Source of the DNA: Maribellus maritimus
Lineage (GTDB): Bacteria; Bacteroidota; Bacteroidia; Bacteroidales; Prolixibacteraceae
Assembly: GCF_022267315.1 (NCBI RefSeq)
Contig: NZ_JAIKLE010000044.1
Coordinates: 1-45,991, forward strand
Reading direction: 5' to 3'
DNA: 45,991 bases
Numbering within the stretch: position 1 is the stretch's first letter; every line of letters starts with the position of its first letter. This document shows positions 8,222 through 17,095 of this stretch, piece after piece. The position numbers and the translations under genes are program-made. The notes beneath the pieces are model-generated. The model was not told where the DNA came from, made no database searches, and saw only the letters and a program-made list of their open reading frames with translations.

Positions 8222-10612
8222 ATGAAAACCAAAACAATCCTTTTAATCCTCTTATACACAAATTTTTACCATACTTATTTAGCTGCTCAAAAATGCACTA
8301 TAAATGGAAAAATTATAGATAAAATGTCATATGAATCCATCGCATATGCCAATATTGGTCTTTTTTCAGAAAACGATTCAGCACCTTTAACAGGAACGAT
8401 TTCCAACGAAGAGGGTATATTTTCAATTCAAGACATTAAAACCGGAAAATACCGAATTAAAATAAGTTTTATTGGTTACCAGTCGGTTATTATCGACAAT
8501 GTTTTATTACAGCCCGGAACCCGTGAACTGGGCAAAATTGCACTTGAAGTTCTTTCAGAAAACCTTGATGAACTAACAATAGTAAGTACAAAACCACCTA
8601 TGACTTATAAAGTGGACAGAAAAGTAATTGATGCCGGAAGTTTTCCGGGTGCTGATGCAGCAATTGATTTGCTGGAAAATGTTCCGTCCGTCCAGTTGGA
8701 TCTGGAAGGAAACCTGACCTATCGTGGAGAGGGAACTTTTAAAGTCTATATTAACGGTCATCCTGCTGCCAACGGAACAGAAAAACTTCGCCAGTTACCA
8801 GCTTCCCGTATTGACAAAATTGAAGTGATTACCAATCCATCAGCAAAATACGATGCAGAAGGAACCGCCGGAATTATCCAGATTATTCTGAAAAAAAACC
8901 GTCTGGAAGGTTACGCCATCAATACCAGTTTGAAAGCTGACACGCGAAGTGCATATCAATGGATGTTTTCGATCGATAACAAAAACGAAAAAAACGGCTG
9001 GTATCTCAATACATACTGGTCCGGGGATGTATGGGAAAAATACAATGAAAATTCCCGGCAAACAATTATTGATGATGAAATCACCTATAACACAACTTCT
9101 GAAATTAAATCGAAACACGGGCAAACGAACTCAAACATCGAGATGGGCTTTAATTACGATTTAACGAATAAAGATTATATTGATTTTTCCGGCTATGTTA
9201 ATCCAACAAAAACGAAGCAAAAAAACAGGAAAAAAGGCTGGGTTACCGAACAGATTACAAATAAAAATGGTGAAACCACTGATTCAACTTATTACCTGAA
9301 CAGCCTTTACAATTGTAATTACCAGTATGTTGGAGGAACACTTACCTACGAACATACATTTAAAAAAGACAGGTCGCATTTATTTTCGGCATATATCGAT
9401 TATTCAGGATACGTTACTGACTTGTTCGACCGCCAGTACGACCAGCAGATATACGATACCTTTACTAAAAGAGAAGGTTTTATTGGCTCCGAACACCAAG
9501 AAACAACGATTGAAGGAAAACTGAACTACAAAATACCGTTGAATAAAAAAATAACGATGGAAACCGGAGCAGAAATAAGCACAGACCATATTCCGGAAAT
9601 TACTTCGAAAAGTGGTACTTTCGATGCAAATAAAAACATTACCAAATACGACGATGCGCCTATCAACCAAATCGTCGATTTTATTCAGGATGTTTATTCT
9701 CCGTATATTTTGTTAAAACGAGAAGGTGAAAAAATGGCCATCCAGGCCGGAATACGTGTAGAATTTACCAACCGGCGCTCTGATTATAGTTTTGAAAATG
9801 AAGCTGGCATTCGTGTAACCACACCCACAAGAAACCGGTTTACTGATTTTTTTCCATCAGTACATACTACCTACAATTTTTCAGAAACCCAGCAAATTTT
9901 CACAAGCTATTCACGTCGGATTCAACGCCCAAATTATTGGAAACTGGTACCCTTGGAACAATATGAAACTCCGTATTCTTATTACACCGGAAATGACGAT
10001 GTACTCCCTTCATATACCAACGCCTGGGAAACAGGCTTCAAAAAATCATGGGACAAAAATTTTATTTCAACAGAAATATTTACACGAAAGACCATGAATG
10101 TTACTCAAAACTATTCTCATACCAGCGCCGGAAATATGTTGGTAATTTCTCCTGAAAATGTTGGGCAATCATGGAGTACCGGCATTGAGTTAATGGGAGG
10201 TGCGTATATTTTCCCATGGTGGAACGCTAATCTGAGTGCCAGTCTTTACTCTTACAAATTGAATATAAATTTTGAAAAAATTCAGAAAACACAAAAGCAG
10301 TTCAAAACAGACACGCGATGGAACAACACATTTCTTTTGCCAAAATTATTTACTTTAAAATGGGATTTAAAATACAACAGCCCCTACCAGAGTGCCCAGA
10401 CCAAACGCGACGCTTTTTTTGTCTCAAACCTGGCACTAAAAAAGGAATTTTGCGAAGGAAAGTGGATTATAACTGTTGTTTACAATGACATATTTTCAAG
10501 TGAAAAATACACTACAACTAAAACAGGAGAAGGATTTTTCATAAAAACACAATACAAAGAAGAACCTTATTTCTCGTTCAAACTGGCCTATATCTTTGAC
10601 AACCAAAAATAA
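8222..10612 (+). CDS. Outer-membrane beta-barrel protein, TonB-receptor-like (OMP_b-brl family)
   Basis: A 796-residue outer-membrane protein. After the signal peptide (to about residue 22) comes a carboxypeptidase-regulatory-like domain at about 25-110 (INGKIIDK, AYANIGLF, GIFSIQDIKTGKYRIKISFIGY). A plug-like domain follows at about 120-220 (LLENVPSVQLDLEGNLTYRG, INGHP, RIDKIEVITNPSAKYDAEG). The remainder is a long barrel ending in an aromatic-rich strand (YFSFKLAYIF). This arrangement matches the OMP_b-brl_3/TonB-dependent-receptor-like family rather than SusC, and no SusD partner follows. It may import or bind an unknown ligand. It is a single gene with a terminator behind it; the preceding hairpin separates it from the sigma operon. 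Confidence 0.9.
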   Translation: MKTKTILLILLYTNFYHTYLAAQKCTINGKIIDKMSYESIAYANIGLFSENDSAPLTGTISNEEGIFSIQDIKTGKYRIKISFIGYQSVIIDNVLLQPGTRELGKIALEVLSENLDELTIVSTKPPMTYKVDRKVIDAGSFPGADAAIDLLENVPSVQLDLEGNLTYRGEGTFKVYINGHPAANGTEKLRQLPASRIDKIEVITNPSAKYDAEGTAGIIQIILKKNRLEGYAINTSLKADTRSAYQWMFSIDNKNEKNGWYLNTYWSGDVWEKYNENSRQTIIDDEITYNTTSEIKSKHGQTNSNIEMGFNYDLTNKDYIDFSGYVNPTKTKQKNRKKGWVTEQITNKNGETTDSTYYLNSLYNCNYQYVGGTLTYEHTFKKDRSHLFSAYIDYSGYVTDLFDRQYDQQIYDTFTKREGFIGSEHQETTIEGKLNYKIPLNKKITMETGAEISTDHIPEITSKSGTFDANKNITKYDDAPINQIVDFIQDVYSPYILLKREGEKMAIQAGIRVEFTNRRSDYSFENEAGIRVTTPTRNRFTDFFPSVHTTYNFSETQQIFTSYSRRIQRPNYWKLVPLEQYETPYSYYTGNDDVLPSYTNAWETGFKKSWDKNFISTEIFTRKTMNVTQNYSHTSAGNMLVISPENVGQSWSTGIELMGGAYIFPWWNANLSASLYSYKLNINFEKIQKTQKQFKTDTRWNNTFLLPKLFTLKWDLKYNSPYQSAQTKRDAFFVSNLALKKEFCEGKWIITVVYNDIFSSEKYTTTKTGEGFFIKTQYKEEPYFSFKLAYIFDNQK

Positions 10613-10617
10613 AACAT

Positions 10618-10649
10618 AAAAATACCGGGAATTATAATCCGGTATTTTT
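10618..10649. terminator. Bidirectional terminator between the barrel gene and osmC
   Basis: AAAAATACCGG (10618-10628), a 10-base loop and CCGGTATTTTT (10639-10649) make a perfect 11-bp stem with A-run and T-run flanks. It lies between convergent genes and suits termination in both directions. Confidence 0.85.
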
Positions 10650-10658
10650 CACTTAAAA

Positions 10659-11075
10659 TTATTCGATAATCCTGATTTCGGTTTCCATTTCCATGGCTTT
10701 TTTATAAACAGCAGTTACTCCACAATATTTTTCTTCCGATAATTTAACCGCCTTTTCCAGTTTTTCAACAGGTAAATCTTTCCCTTTAAACTGATAAACT
10801 ACCTTCATTTTTGTATAGTGTTTTGGATGCTCATCGGTTACATCCGCTTCAACAATCACGTTGAAAGCTTCAGGTTCAACTTTCATTTTTTTCAAAATCA
10901 TAATTACGTCGATACCCGTACAACCGGCCAGGGCAGATAACATCAGCCTTTTGGGTCTGTAGCCTAAATCGCTGCCTCCGCTTTCTTTATCCGCATCAAC
11001 AACGATTTTGTGCCCATCCATATCTGCTTCAAAGGCCACTTTATCAGTCCACGACATATCTACAACATGTTTCAT
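10659..11075 (-). CDS. OsmC family protein (peroxide or acyl-thiol related)
   Basis: A 138-residue protein of the OsmC/Ohr superfamily. These small cytosolic dimers reduce organic hydroperoxides through two cysteines. Both are visible: one in SALAGCTGIDVI near residue 50 and one in EEKYCGVTAVY near 116. The start fits the YeiG/OsmC-like branch (short, no extra N-terminal domain) better than classical Ohr, so exact substrate is uncertain. It is transcribed divergently from a Crp/Fnr regulator across a 152-base spacer, a layout that makes regulation by that protein plausible but unproven. A TATATTTG promoter element lies 40 bases upstream of its start. Confidence 0.9.
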   Translation of the reverse strand: MKHVVDMSWTDKVAFEADMDGHKIVVDADKESGGSDLGYRPKRLMLSALAGCTGIDVIMILKKMKVEPEAFNVIVEADVTDEHPKHYTKMKVVYQFKGKDLPVEKLEKAVKLSEEKYCGVTAVYKKAMEMETEIRIIE

Positions 11076-11115
11076 AATATCTTGTTTTTAAATAGTTTTC
11101 ACTTAATTTGCATCG

Positions 11116-11123
11116 CAAATATA
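11116..11123 (-). promoter_or_regulatory. Candidate -7 promoter element of osmC-like gene
   Basis: On the minus strand this reads TATATTTG, an exact match to TAnnTTTG, about 40 bases before the OsmC start. No clear -33 TTTG lies at the usual spacing. Confidence 0.3.
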
Positions 11124-11227
11124 CAACATCTAACTATCTACATAAATAGTTTTACTAAAATTGCCTGATATTGTATATTTAACGCGTTTTTAAAATTTTG
11201 TTTATTTGAATTTAACATTAAACGGAA

Positions 11228-11929
11228 ATGAGAAGTGCAATTAAAAGGCCAACGGAAGAAGAAACAAATTTGAGCGGTTTTCAACTATTTAAAAAACTGA
11301 CAGAAGAGGAATTTAACCGCTTGAATTATGAAAAAACCTGCTCTCTTTATAAGAAGGGTACGGTTATTTATCGGGAGGGTAGCAGGCTGACCGGATTTTT
11401 TTGTGTAACACGTGGAATTATTAAAATATTTAAAACCGGAATCGACGGAAAAGAACAGATAATCAGATTTGCCAAGAGAGGTGAAATAATCGCTTACCGT
11501 TCATTACTAAGCCAGGAGTTGGCGTGTACCACCGCAAAAGTTATTGATGAGGCCGTTCTTTGTCATGTTCCGTATCAAACCCTTTTATACCTTATTCAAA
11601 GCAACTGGCAATTTTCACATCACATGCTGCAAATTGTTTGTGGCGAATTGCGCGAAGCCAATGATTATATCACCGATATTGCACAAAAAACTGTTCGCGA
11701 AAGACTGGCAGAAGTTTTGCTCATTCTAAAAGAGAATTTTGATTTGGACAATCAGAATACACTTCAAATCTCCCTCACACGCGAGGAGTTGGCAAATATG
11801 GTCGGAACCGCCACTGAATCCGTAATACGTTTACTATCAGAATTTAAACAGGATAAATTAATTGAATTACAGGGTAGAAAAATAAAATTCTTAGATATAC
11901 ACAGTTTAAGAAGAGTTGCAAATATTTAA
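11228..11929 (+). CDS. Crp/Fnr family transcriptional regulator
   Basis: A 233-residue regulator: cyclic-nucleotide-binding-like jelly roll at about residues 15-135 (YKKGTVIYREGSRLTGFFCVTRGIIKIF, then RGEIIAYRSLL), a dimer helix at about 136-160, and a winged helix-turn-helix at about 175-228 whose recognition helix is in LTREELANMVGTATESVIRLLSEF. The FNR cysteine cluster (several Cys near the N terminus) is absent; only scattered cysteines are present, so an Fe-S oxygen sensor of the FNR type is unlikely. The Arg-Ser of the CRP cAMP site is not clear either. The signal is unknown. It is divergent from osmC and followed by an ideal terminator. Confidence 0.93.
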   Translation: MRSAIKRPTEEETNLSGFQLFKKLTEEEFNRLNYEKTCSLYKKGTVIYREGSRLTGFFCVTRGIIKIFKTGIDGKEQIIRFAKRGEIIAYRSLLSQELACTTAKVIDEAVLCHVPYQTLLYLIQSNWQFSHHMLQIVCGELREANDYITDIAQKTVRERLAEVLLILKENFDLDNQNTLQISLTREELANMVGTATESVIRLLSEFKQDKLIELQGRKIKFLDIHSLRRVANI

Positions 11930-11932
11930 TAT

Positions 11933-11957
11933 AAACCGGCAAAATGCCGGTTTTTTT
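11933..11957 (+). terminator. Rho-independent terminator of the Crp/Fnr gene
   Basis: AAACCGGC (11933-11940), a 5-base loop and GCCGGTTT (11946-11953) form an 8-bp stem directly followed by T to 11957. It begins 3 bases after the stop codon of the regulator gene. Confidence 0.9.
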
Positions 11958-12031
11958 GTACCATACTTTTTAGTCCTGTCTAACGTTTACTACAACGTAT
12001 TGAATTCAATAACAATTAACCATTTAAGATT

Positions 12032-12388
12032 ATGAAATTATTCGGTATCCAAATGAACAGAAGAACATTTGTTCGTTGGAAAATATACATTGACCGCGCG
12101 AGAATGTACATCGGTTACATCAGTTTTGTTATGATTGCTTTTATGTTTTTAAATGATTTTGAAAACGAAAGTGTGAGGCATTTTCTCGATGAAAACAAGT
12201 TTGTTACCTATCCGGTTATAATGATTTTATTTATGTTTTTCTCGCTCGTTTTGGGCCGTTTGGATACAAAGCTTGGACTGAGGAAAGAAGAAATGAGAAA
12301 TGCATCTACCGAAAACCCGGTTATGATGGAAATCCTGAATAAGTTAGAAAGTATAGAAACACGACAGAATGTTTCTTCTTCTCAATAA
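12032..12388 (+). CDS. Small two-helix membrane protein of unknown function
   Basis: A 118-residue protein with two hydrophobic segments at about residues 25-42 and 58-76, a basic N terminus (RRTFVRWKIYIDRARMY) and a polar, probably helical C-terminal tail to residue 118. Positive-inside logic puts both termini in the cytosol. I do not recognise the family. It sits between the Crp/Fnr terminator and a methyltransferase that starts 39 bases later; co-transcription with the latter is possible. It has ordinary codon use and an ATG start at the beginning of a clear open frame. Confidence 0.7.
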   Translation: MKLFGIQMNRRTFVRWKIYIDRARMYIGYISFVMIAFMFLNDFENESVRHFLDENKFVTYPVIMILFMFFSLVLGRLDTKLGLRKEEMRNASTENPVMMEILNKLESIETRQNVSSSQ

Positions 12389-12427
12389 TATCTTAAATTT
12401 CTATATTGCAAAAAATAAAATTAAAAA

Positions 12428-13225
12428 ATGCAGGAAAGACACACGAATAAAAATAAATATTTTGAAGAACAGGGAATTACCACAGGCAAATATGTAATTC
12501 CCTATTTAACTGATTTTATAAAAATCGAAGCAAAAACAGAAGTTCTGGAAATTGGTTGTGCAGAGGCAGGCAATCTCAAACCTTTTTTGGATATTGGTTG
12601 TAAGACAACGGGAATAGACATTTCATGCAGGAGAATTGAAACGGCTGAAAAATTTTATGCAGATCACAAAAACCGAAATAACCTCGAGTTAATTTGTGAA
12701 GACATTTATAAATACGATTCTTCAGGCAAAAAATACGACTTGATTTTCATGCGCGATGTGATTGAACACATTCCAAATCAAGAAAAATTTATGGGCTTTG
12801 TAAAACGTTTTTTAAAACCTGGAGGTAAATTTTTTCTTGCTTTTCCTCCGTGGCAAAATCCTTTTGGCGGACACCAGCAAATTTGCGGAAATAAATTGCT
12901 ATCCAAACTACCTTATTTTCATTTATTACCCTACGGCATTTATAAATTTATATTAAAAATTTTTGGTGAAAATGAAAAAAGAATAGATGAACTTATCGAT
13001 ATAAAAAATACCGGTATTTCAATTGAAAGATTCGAAAAAATAATCAAACAGGAAAAATATAGCATTGACAAACGAACTTACTATTTTATAAATCCAAATT
13101 ATGAAACAAAATTTGGCCTGAAACCACGGACACAATCTAAATTAATTTCTTCAATTCCGTGGTTGCGAAATTTTTTTACTACAGCTATGTATTATGTTAT
13201 TTCACAATCCACTCCTCAGGATTGA
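12428..13225 (+). CDS. Class I SAM-dependent methyltransferase
   Basis: A 265-residue cytosolic enzyme with a Rossmann-like methyltransferase core. Motif I is VLEIGCAEAGNL near residue 40, an acidic residue follows in TGIDIS near 60, then DLIFMRDVIEHIPN near 105-118 and the post-motif LKPGGKFFLAFPPW near 133-146. This pattern matches the UbiE/Methyltransf_11/23 type; the substrate cannot be told. The last 29 bases overlap the 3' end of the convergent EnvC-like gene, so both mRNAs are complementary at their ends and there is no room for a terminator between them. The region is slightly more AT-rich than its neighbours by eye. Confidence 0.88.
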   Translation: MQERHTNKNKYFEEQGITTGKYVIPYLTDFIKIEAKTEVLEIGCAEAGNLKPFLDIGCKTTGIDISCRRIETAEKFYADHKNRNNLELICEDIYKYDSSGKKYDLIFMRDVIEHIPNQEKFMGFVKRFLKPGGKFFLAFPPWQNPFGGHQQICGNKLLSKLPYFHLLPYGIYKFILKIFGENEKRIDELIDIKNTGISIERFEKIIKQEKYSIDKRTYYFINPNYETKFGLKPRTQSKLISSIPWLRNFFTTAMYYVISQSTPQD

Positions 13226-14390
13226 GTTTTTGATTTTCACGCCAAATCTGAAACTTAAGAATTGATTTATTTCCGTCTTCCAAATCGGTAAAAACCGTTC
13301 CGATGATCTGTTTGGTTGCCACTATATCTCCTTTTTTAACCACTACTTCTCTCAAGTTGGAGTAAACGGTGAGGTAATTACCATGACGAATAATAACAGC
13401 TGTATTTCCTCCGGTGATACCAAAAACACGAGTGACTTCTCCGTTAAATATCGCTCGCACTTTTGAACCTGTTTCTGTGGCGATATTGATCCCGTTGTTC
13501 CGAATTTGCACATTTTTTAAAACCGGATGAGAATGAATTCCAAAATGTTCAGTAATAACACCTCTTTCAACCGGCCAGGGAAGAAGTCGTTTATTCTGTT
13601 CAAAATTGTCACCAACCAGTTTTTGTTCGGGAGTTAAAGCAAATGCCGGCGCTCCGGCGTCAGTATTCTTGCGGGTTTCTTCTTCAATTATCCTCTGAAT
13701 TTCGTCCTCTAGTTGTTGTTCCACCCGGCGCTGCTGGTTCAACTTTTGCCGCAAACTACGTTGCTGTTTTTGTAACTTCTGAAGCTCTTGATTTTGTTGT
13801 TGTTTTTCTGTTGTCAGTTTTTGAGTCTCTTCCCGTGTTTCACCAATCAATTGCTGCCTGGTTACTTTTTGTTCTTCCAGCTTTTTACTGCTCTCTGTTA
13901 ACACTTCCTGAACGGAATTTATCGTCTCAGCCTGCGTTTTTCTTTGATTGGTGTACTGTTTCAAATACAAATACCTGCGGTAAGCCTGGTTAAAATCTTC
14001 GGCCGATAAAAGAAACATAACATTGTCGTTGGCATTTTTATTCCGGTATGCCGAACGAATCATTTCCGCATATTCTTCCTTTAACTTTTGTATATCTTCT
14101 TCCAGCATTTTTACTACCAGCGTATTATTATCAATAAATTCCTGATAAACGTTAATCTCCTCTCTTGTATTGTTGATTACAATGTTTCTCTGGTGAATTT
14201 GATTATTTAAAAGCCTAAGCTGGCTCAGCGATGTTTTTTCGCTTTTTTCCGCTTCATTTAGCAATTTTGTAGTGTATTCTATTTCGGCAGCGGCTTCCTC
14301 TTTTTTCTTCTTAAGATCAGACAATGACTGGGCATAACAAACCGTATGTACAAAAAATAAAACGATACTTGTTACAACCAGAGTTTTCAT
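13197..14390 (-). CDS. EnvC-like murein hydrolase activator, degenerate M23 domain
   Basis: A 397-residue exported protein: signal peptide (to about residue 20), long coiled coil at about 20-245 (rich in Gln, Glu and Lys), and a C-terminal LytM/M23 fold at about 275-397. The zinc ligands of active M23 peptidases are missing: the first His/Asp pair is replaced by Asn in RNNGINIA, and the final HxH is replaced in ILKFQIW. This is the situation in EnvC and NlpD, which do not cut but activate amidases during division, so an activator role is inferred. It is the last gene of an operon dut / TPR lipoprotein / DUF4292 / this gene, and overlaps the convergent methyltransferase by 29 bases. Confidence 0.9.
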   Translation of the reverse strand: MKTLVVTSIVLFFVHTVCYAQSLSDLKKKKEEAAAEIEYTTKLLNEAEKSEKTSLSQLRLLNNQIHQRNIVINNTREEINVYQEFIDNNTLVVKMLEEDIQKLKEEYAEMIRSAYRNKNANDNVMFLLSAEDFNQAYRRYLYLKQYTNQRKTQAETINSVQEVLTESSKKLEEQKVTRQQLIGETREETQKLTTEKQQQNQELQKLQKQQRSLRQKLNQQRRVEQQLEDEIQRIIEEETRKNTDAGAPAFALTPEQKLVGDNFEQNKRLLPWPVERGVITEHFGIHSHPVLKNVQIRNNGINIATETGSKVRAIFNGEVTRVFGITGGNTAVIIRHGNYLTVYSNLREVVVKKGDIVATKQIIGTVFTDLEDGNKSILKFQIWRENQKLNPEEWIVK

Positions 14391-14430
14391 TACCTTAAAA
14401 TTTGGTTCTTCTAATGTAAAAGAAACTTAT

Positions 14431-15321
14431 TTAATTTACCCTGATCTCTTCATATTTCTCGGGAATTCTCAAACTAAAAGATTTTACTTTTTCGGCAGAA
14501 AAACCACTCATTCTTACTTTCAGGTTCACATCATTTTCGGGCGAATTGAAATTCATATCAATCAGGCCCGGATAATCCTTTTTCTCAAATTCTTCAAAAT
14601 CGTCGAATGTAAGTAATAACTGCCGTTCGTTTGTTTTATCTTCGATAATTAGCTTTGTTAAAGCGAAATTTACCGGTTCAAAAAACATTTTTTGAAGAAT
14701 CAAAGCATCCTCATCCAATCGTTTTAACCTGCGATCTGCTTTAGCCGTTTTTCCCTTCTCTTCTATCTTTACCAACTTTCTCTCTTTCTCTGACTGAAGC
14801 ACGTAATGTCCGTTTTCGATAAACGAATCAAATGTTTTAAAGTCACGGTCTTTCGGATCATTTCTGTAAGAAAACGCATTGTTCGAAATAATAGACTGAA
14901 TGGTGGCAAAATCAAGGTCAATATTCAATACTTTACTTAAATAGGAATAGTCATCGGTAAAAAAATTTTTATCGATATAATTTACATATTTTACACTGTC
15001 GGGAGTAAGCAAAACTCTTCCTACCGGAATATTTAGTTTACTTATTGAAACCAAAATTTTATTGTCGCGGTGTGCTTTAAGGTTTACTTTAAAACTGGCT
15101 TTTGAAAAATTATCGGAAAACTGACAGTTAATTCTTTTAATTGAAAAATAACTATAATCAAAAGCATTCTTTTCTACTTGTTTTAGCAGTTTTCCGGTGC
15201 TCATAGGTTTTGCCTCGACCATTTCAATATTTCGTGCAGTACGGCAAGAAGAAAATCCTAAAAGCCCGAGTAGAATCATAAAAAACGGAAACTTTATTCC
15301 GCCTATCAAACCTACCTTCAT
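14431..15321 (-). CDS. DUF4292 lipoprotein
   Basis: A 296-residue lipoprotein with a lipobox ending in Cys26 (LLGFSSC). The rest reads as an outer-membrane-anchored beta-rich domain of the DUF4292 family (RINCQFSDNF, FKVNLKAHRDNKILVSISKLNIPVGRVLLTPDSVKYVNYIDKNFF, quoted only by its landmarks). The fold is often compared with LolA/LolB lipoprotein carriers, so a role in lipoprotein or lipid handling at the outer membrane is possible but unproven. The start codon immediately follows the stop of the TPR gene, TAAATG, with no gap, and the EnvC-like gene follows after 40 bases. This order is, to my knowledge, conserved in Bacteroidota. Confidence 0.88.
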   Translation of the reverse strand: MKVGLIGGIKFPFFMILLGLLGFSSCRTARNIEMVEAKPMSTGKLLKQVEKNAFDYSYFSIKRINCQFSDNFSKASFKVNLKAHRDNKILVSISKLNIPVGRVLLTPDSVKYVNYIDKNFFTDDYSYLSKVLNIDLDFATIQSIISNNAFSYRNDPKDRDFKTFDSFIENGHYVLQSEKERKLVKIEEKGKTAKADRRLKRLDEDALILQKMFFEPVNFALTKLIIEDKTNERQLLLTFDDFEEFEKKDYPGLIDMNFNSPENDVNLKVRMSGFSAEKVKSFSLRIPEKYEEIRVN

Positions 15322-17091
15322 TTATTCCTCAATGTATTTTTGTTCCTTTATTTTACGTTCCAAAACCTCGGAAGTACTTCCGCTGTTTTTTGCTTTTTCC
15401 CAGAACTGTTTGGCTTCATCCAGTTTTTGAAGCATAAATAGAATATCGCCAAAATGTTCCAGCAATGTGGGGTTATCCTGACCTCCATTATTTATTGCAG
15501 ATTGCATATAAAATTTTGCGAGAGAATATTCACCTTTTTTAAACAGCACCCAGGCGTGTGTATCCAAATACGTCGGATTATCCGGAAAGCGTTCAACCAC
15601 TTTCCCACTCATCCTTTCTGCCTTATCCAGGTTCCTTCCTGCAACCGACAGATAGTAAGCATAATTATTAAGTGCAATATAGTTATCAGGGTCAAGTTCA
15701 ACAGCTTTATCGAAAAATCCAAAAGCCTCCTCCTGGTTTCCCAATTTATAAATTGCTTCTCCTTTTAACATTAAAAACTGACCTTGCAATTGTGGGTTAT
15801 CAACAACATAATCCAGTCCTTCTTCCACGATAGTTTTGGTTTCCTCAAATTTTTCGAGTTGAATACAGGAAATAGCGTGCAAAAAGTAGGTTTGTGGTTG
15901 GTTTGGAAATAATTCAAATGCTTTTTCACTGTGTTTGTACAGTCCTTCCCAATCCTGCAAATCGTTATCAATAAACAAAATACGTTCCCATACCATGTAG
16001 TCACTTTGTTCAATTTCCAAAGCTTTCAGCATTTGTTCACGGGCTTTTTCCAGCTCATTCTTTTTCAAAAAATAATCGGCATAAATGGTGCGAACCAAAA
16101 ACTCATCGGGGTATTGTTCCAATAACAATTGAATAAGCTCCTGTTCTTTTTTATCGGTTATTTTTGATTCTTCACGATTGGAAGTAAGCATCATATACAT
16201 TTGAAGTTTGGTCTGAATATCCACTTCCTCACTCTTAAATCCTTCTTTAGTCTCTTCAAATGATTTTTCTTCATTCCCGTTTTCCAGGTAAAAATTCGCC
16301 AGTGAAAAATGCACAAAACCATTTTCAGGCTCCATATCCTGAATTTTCTTGTAGTACTTTAATGCATTTTCAGAATCTCCCTGGCTTTGATACAAATCGG
16401 CGAGTAAACCGTAATACTTTGTTTCTGCCGGATTGTATTCAATAAGTTTTTCTATTTCTTCAAAGGCCTCGTCGACCTTTCCCATGGAAAGATAAATTTG
16501 TTGCTTTTCAACAGAAATTTGTTCATTAATTCCTGTCTTTTCTTCCATTGTATCGTAAGCTTTAACAGCCTCTTCAAACTCCTCTGCATTGGCAAGCAAA
16601 GCCGCTCTCATATACAAATATTCGAGGTTCTCGGGATCGGTTTTTACCAGTTCGGTGTATATTGCTGCTGCCTCAGAAAATTTTCGTTGTTTCTGATAAA
16701 TTTGAGCCAACAGCAATTTATACCATTTATTACCTGAATCGATACTGATTGCTTTTTCAAGCAACAAAGAAGCACTTGTAAAATCGTTATTTGCCGCATG
16801 AATATTTGCCAGCTCATACATTGCTGATGAAGAGTTTGGATCAATATCAAGACAACTGGACAACAATTGGATTGCCTTTTGCGCATTTCCAAACATCTTT
16901 TGTTTTAAAGCCTCAACAAATAAATATTCAAACTCTTTCTGTTTCCGTTCGTCTAATTCCTGTTCTTCTGTAAGAGTAACTTCCGTTTCCTGAACCACTG
17001 GTTCTTTCTGTGCAACAGTTTTAACCCCTGAGCAGGAAAACAGCAATGAAGTTAACCCTACAACACTACCCCAAAATATTATTCTTTTCAT
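15322..17091 (-). CDS. Tetratricopeptide-repeat lipoprotein
   Basis: A 589-residue lipoprotein. The ATG at 17091 gives a signal peptide with lipobox ending at Cys20 (SLLFSC); a start 39 bases further upstream would run into dut and hide the signal. From about residue 50 to the end it consists of many tetratricopeptide repeats with the usual helical pairs (for example NSSSAMYELANIHAANNDF, YKLLLAQIYQKQRKF, VHFSLANFYLENGNEEKS), at least ten by eye. Such scaffolds hold protein complexes; here the site would be the periplasmic side of a membrane. It is in an operon between dut (4-base gap) and the DUF4292 gene (0-base gap), so the products probably work in one envelope process. Confidence 0.9.
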   Translation of the reverse strand: MKRIIFWGSVVGLTSLLFSCSGVKTVAQKEPVVQETEVTLTEEQELDERKQKEFEYLFVEALKQKMFGNAQKAIQLLSSCLDIDPNSSSAMYELANIHAANNDFTSASLLLEKAISIDSGNKWYKLLLAQIYQKQRKFSEAAAIYTELVKTDPENLEYLYMRAALLANAEEFEEAVKAYDTMEEKTGINEQISVEKQQIYLSMGKVDEAFEEIEKLIEYNPAETKYYGLLADLYQSQGDSENALKYYKKIQDMEPENGFVHFSLANFYLENGNEEKSFEETKEGFKSEEVDIQTKLQMYMMLTSNREESKITDKKEQELIQLLLEQYPDEFLVRTIYADYFLKKNELEKAREQMLKALEIEQSDYMVWERILFIDNDLQDWEGLYKHSEKAFELFPNQPQTYFLHAISCIQLEKFEETKTIVEEGLDYVVDNPQLQGQFLMLKGEAIYKLGNQEEAFGFFDKAVELDPDNYIALNNYAYYLSVAGRNLDKAERMSGKVVERFPDNPTYLDTHAWVLFKKGEYSLAKFYMQSAINNGGQDNPTLLEHFGDILFMLQKLDEAKQFWEKAKNSGSTSEVLERKIKEQKYIEE

Positions 17092-17095
17092 TGTT

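Noticed and set aside
11408-11413. CACGTG core in the Crp/Fnr gene as a parS
   Set aside because: Only 13 of 16 positions match, and it lies in coding sequence far from the strong site.
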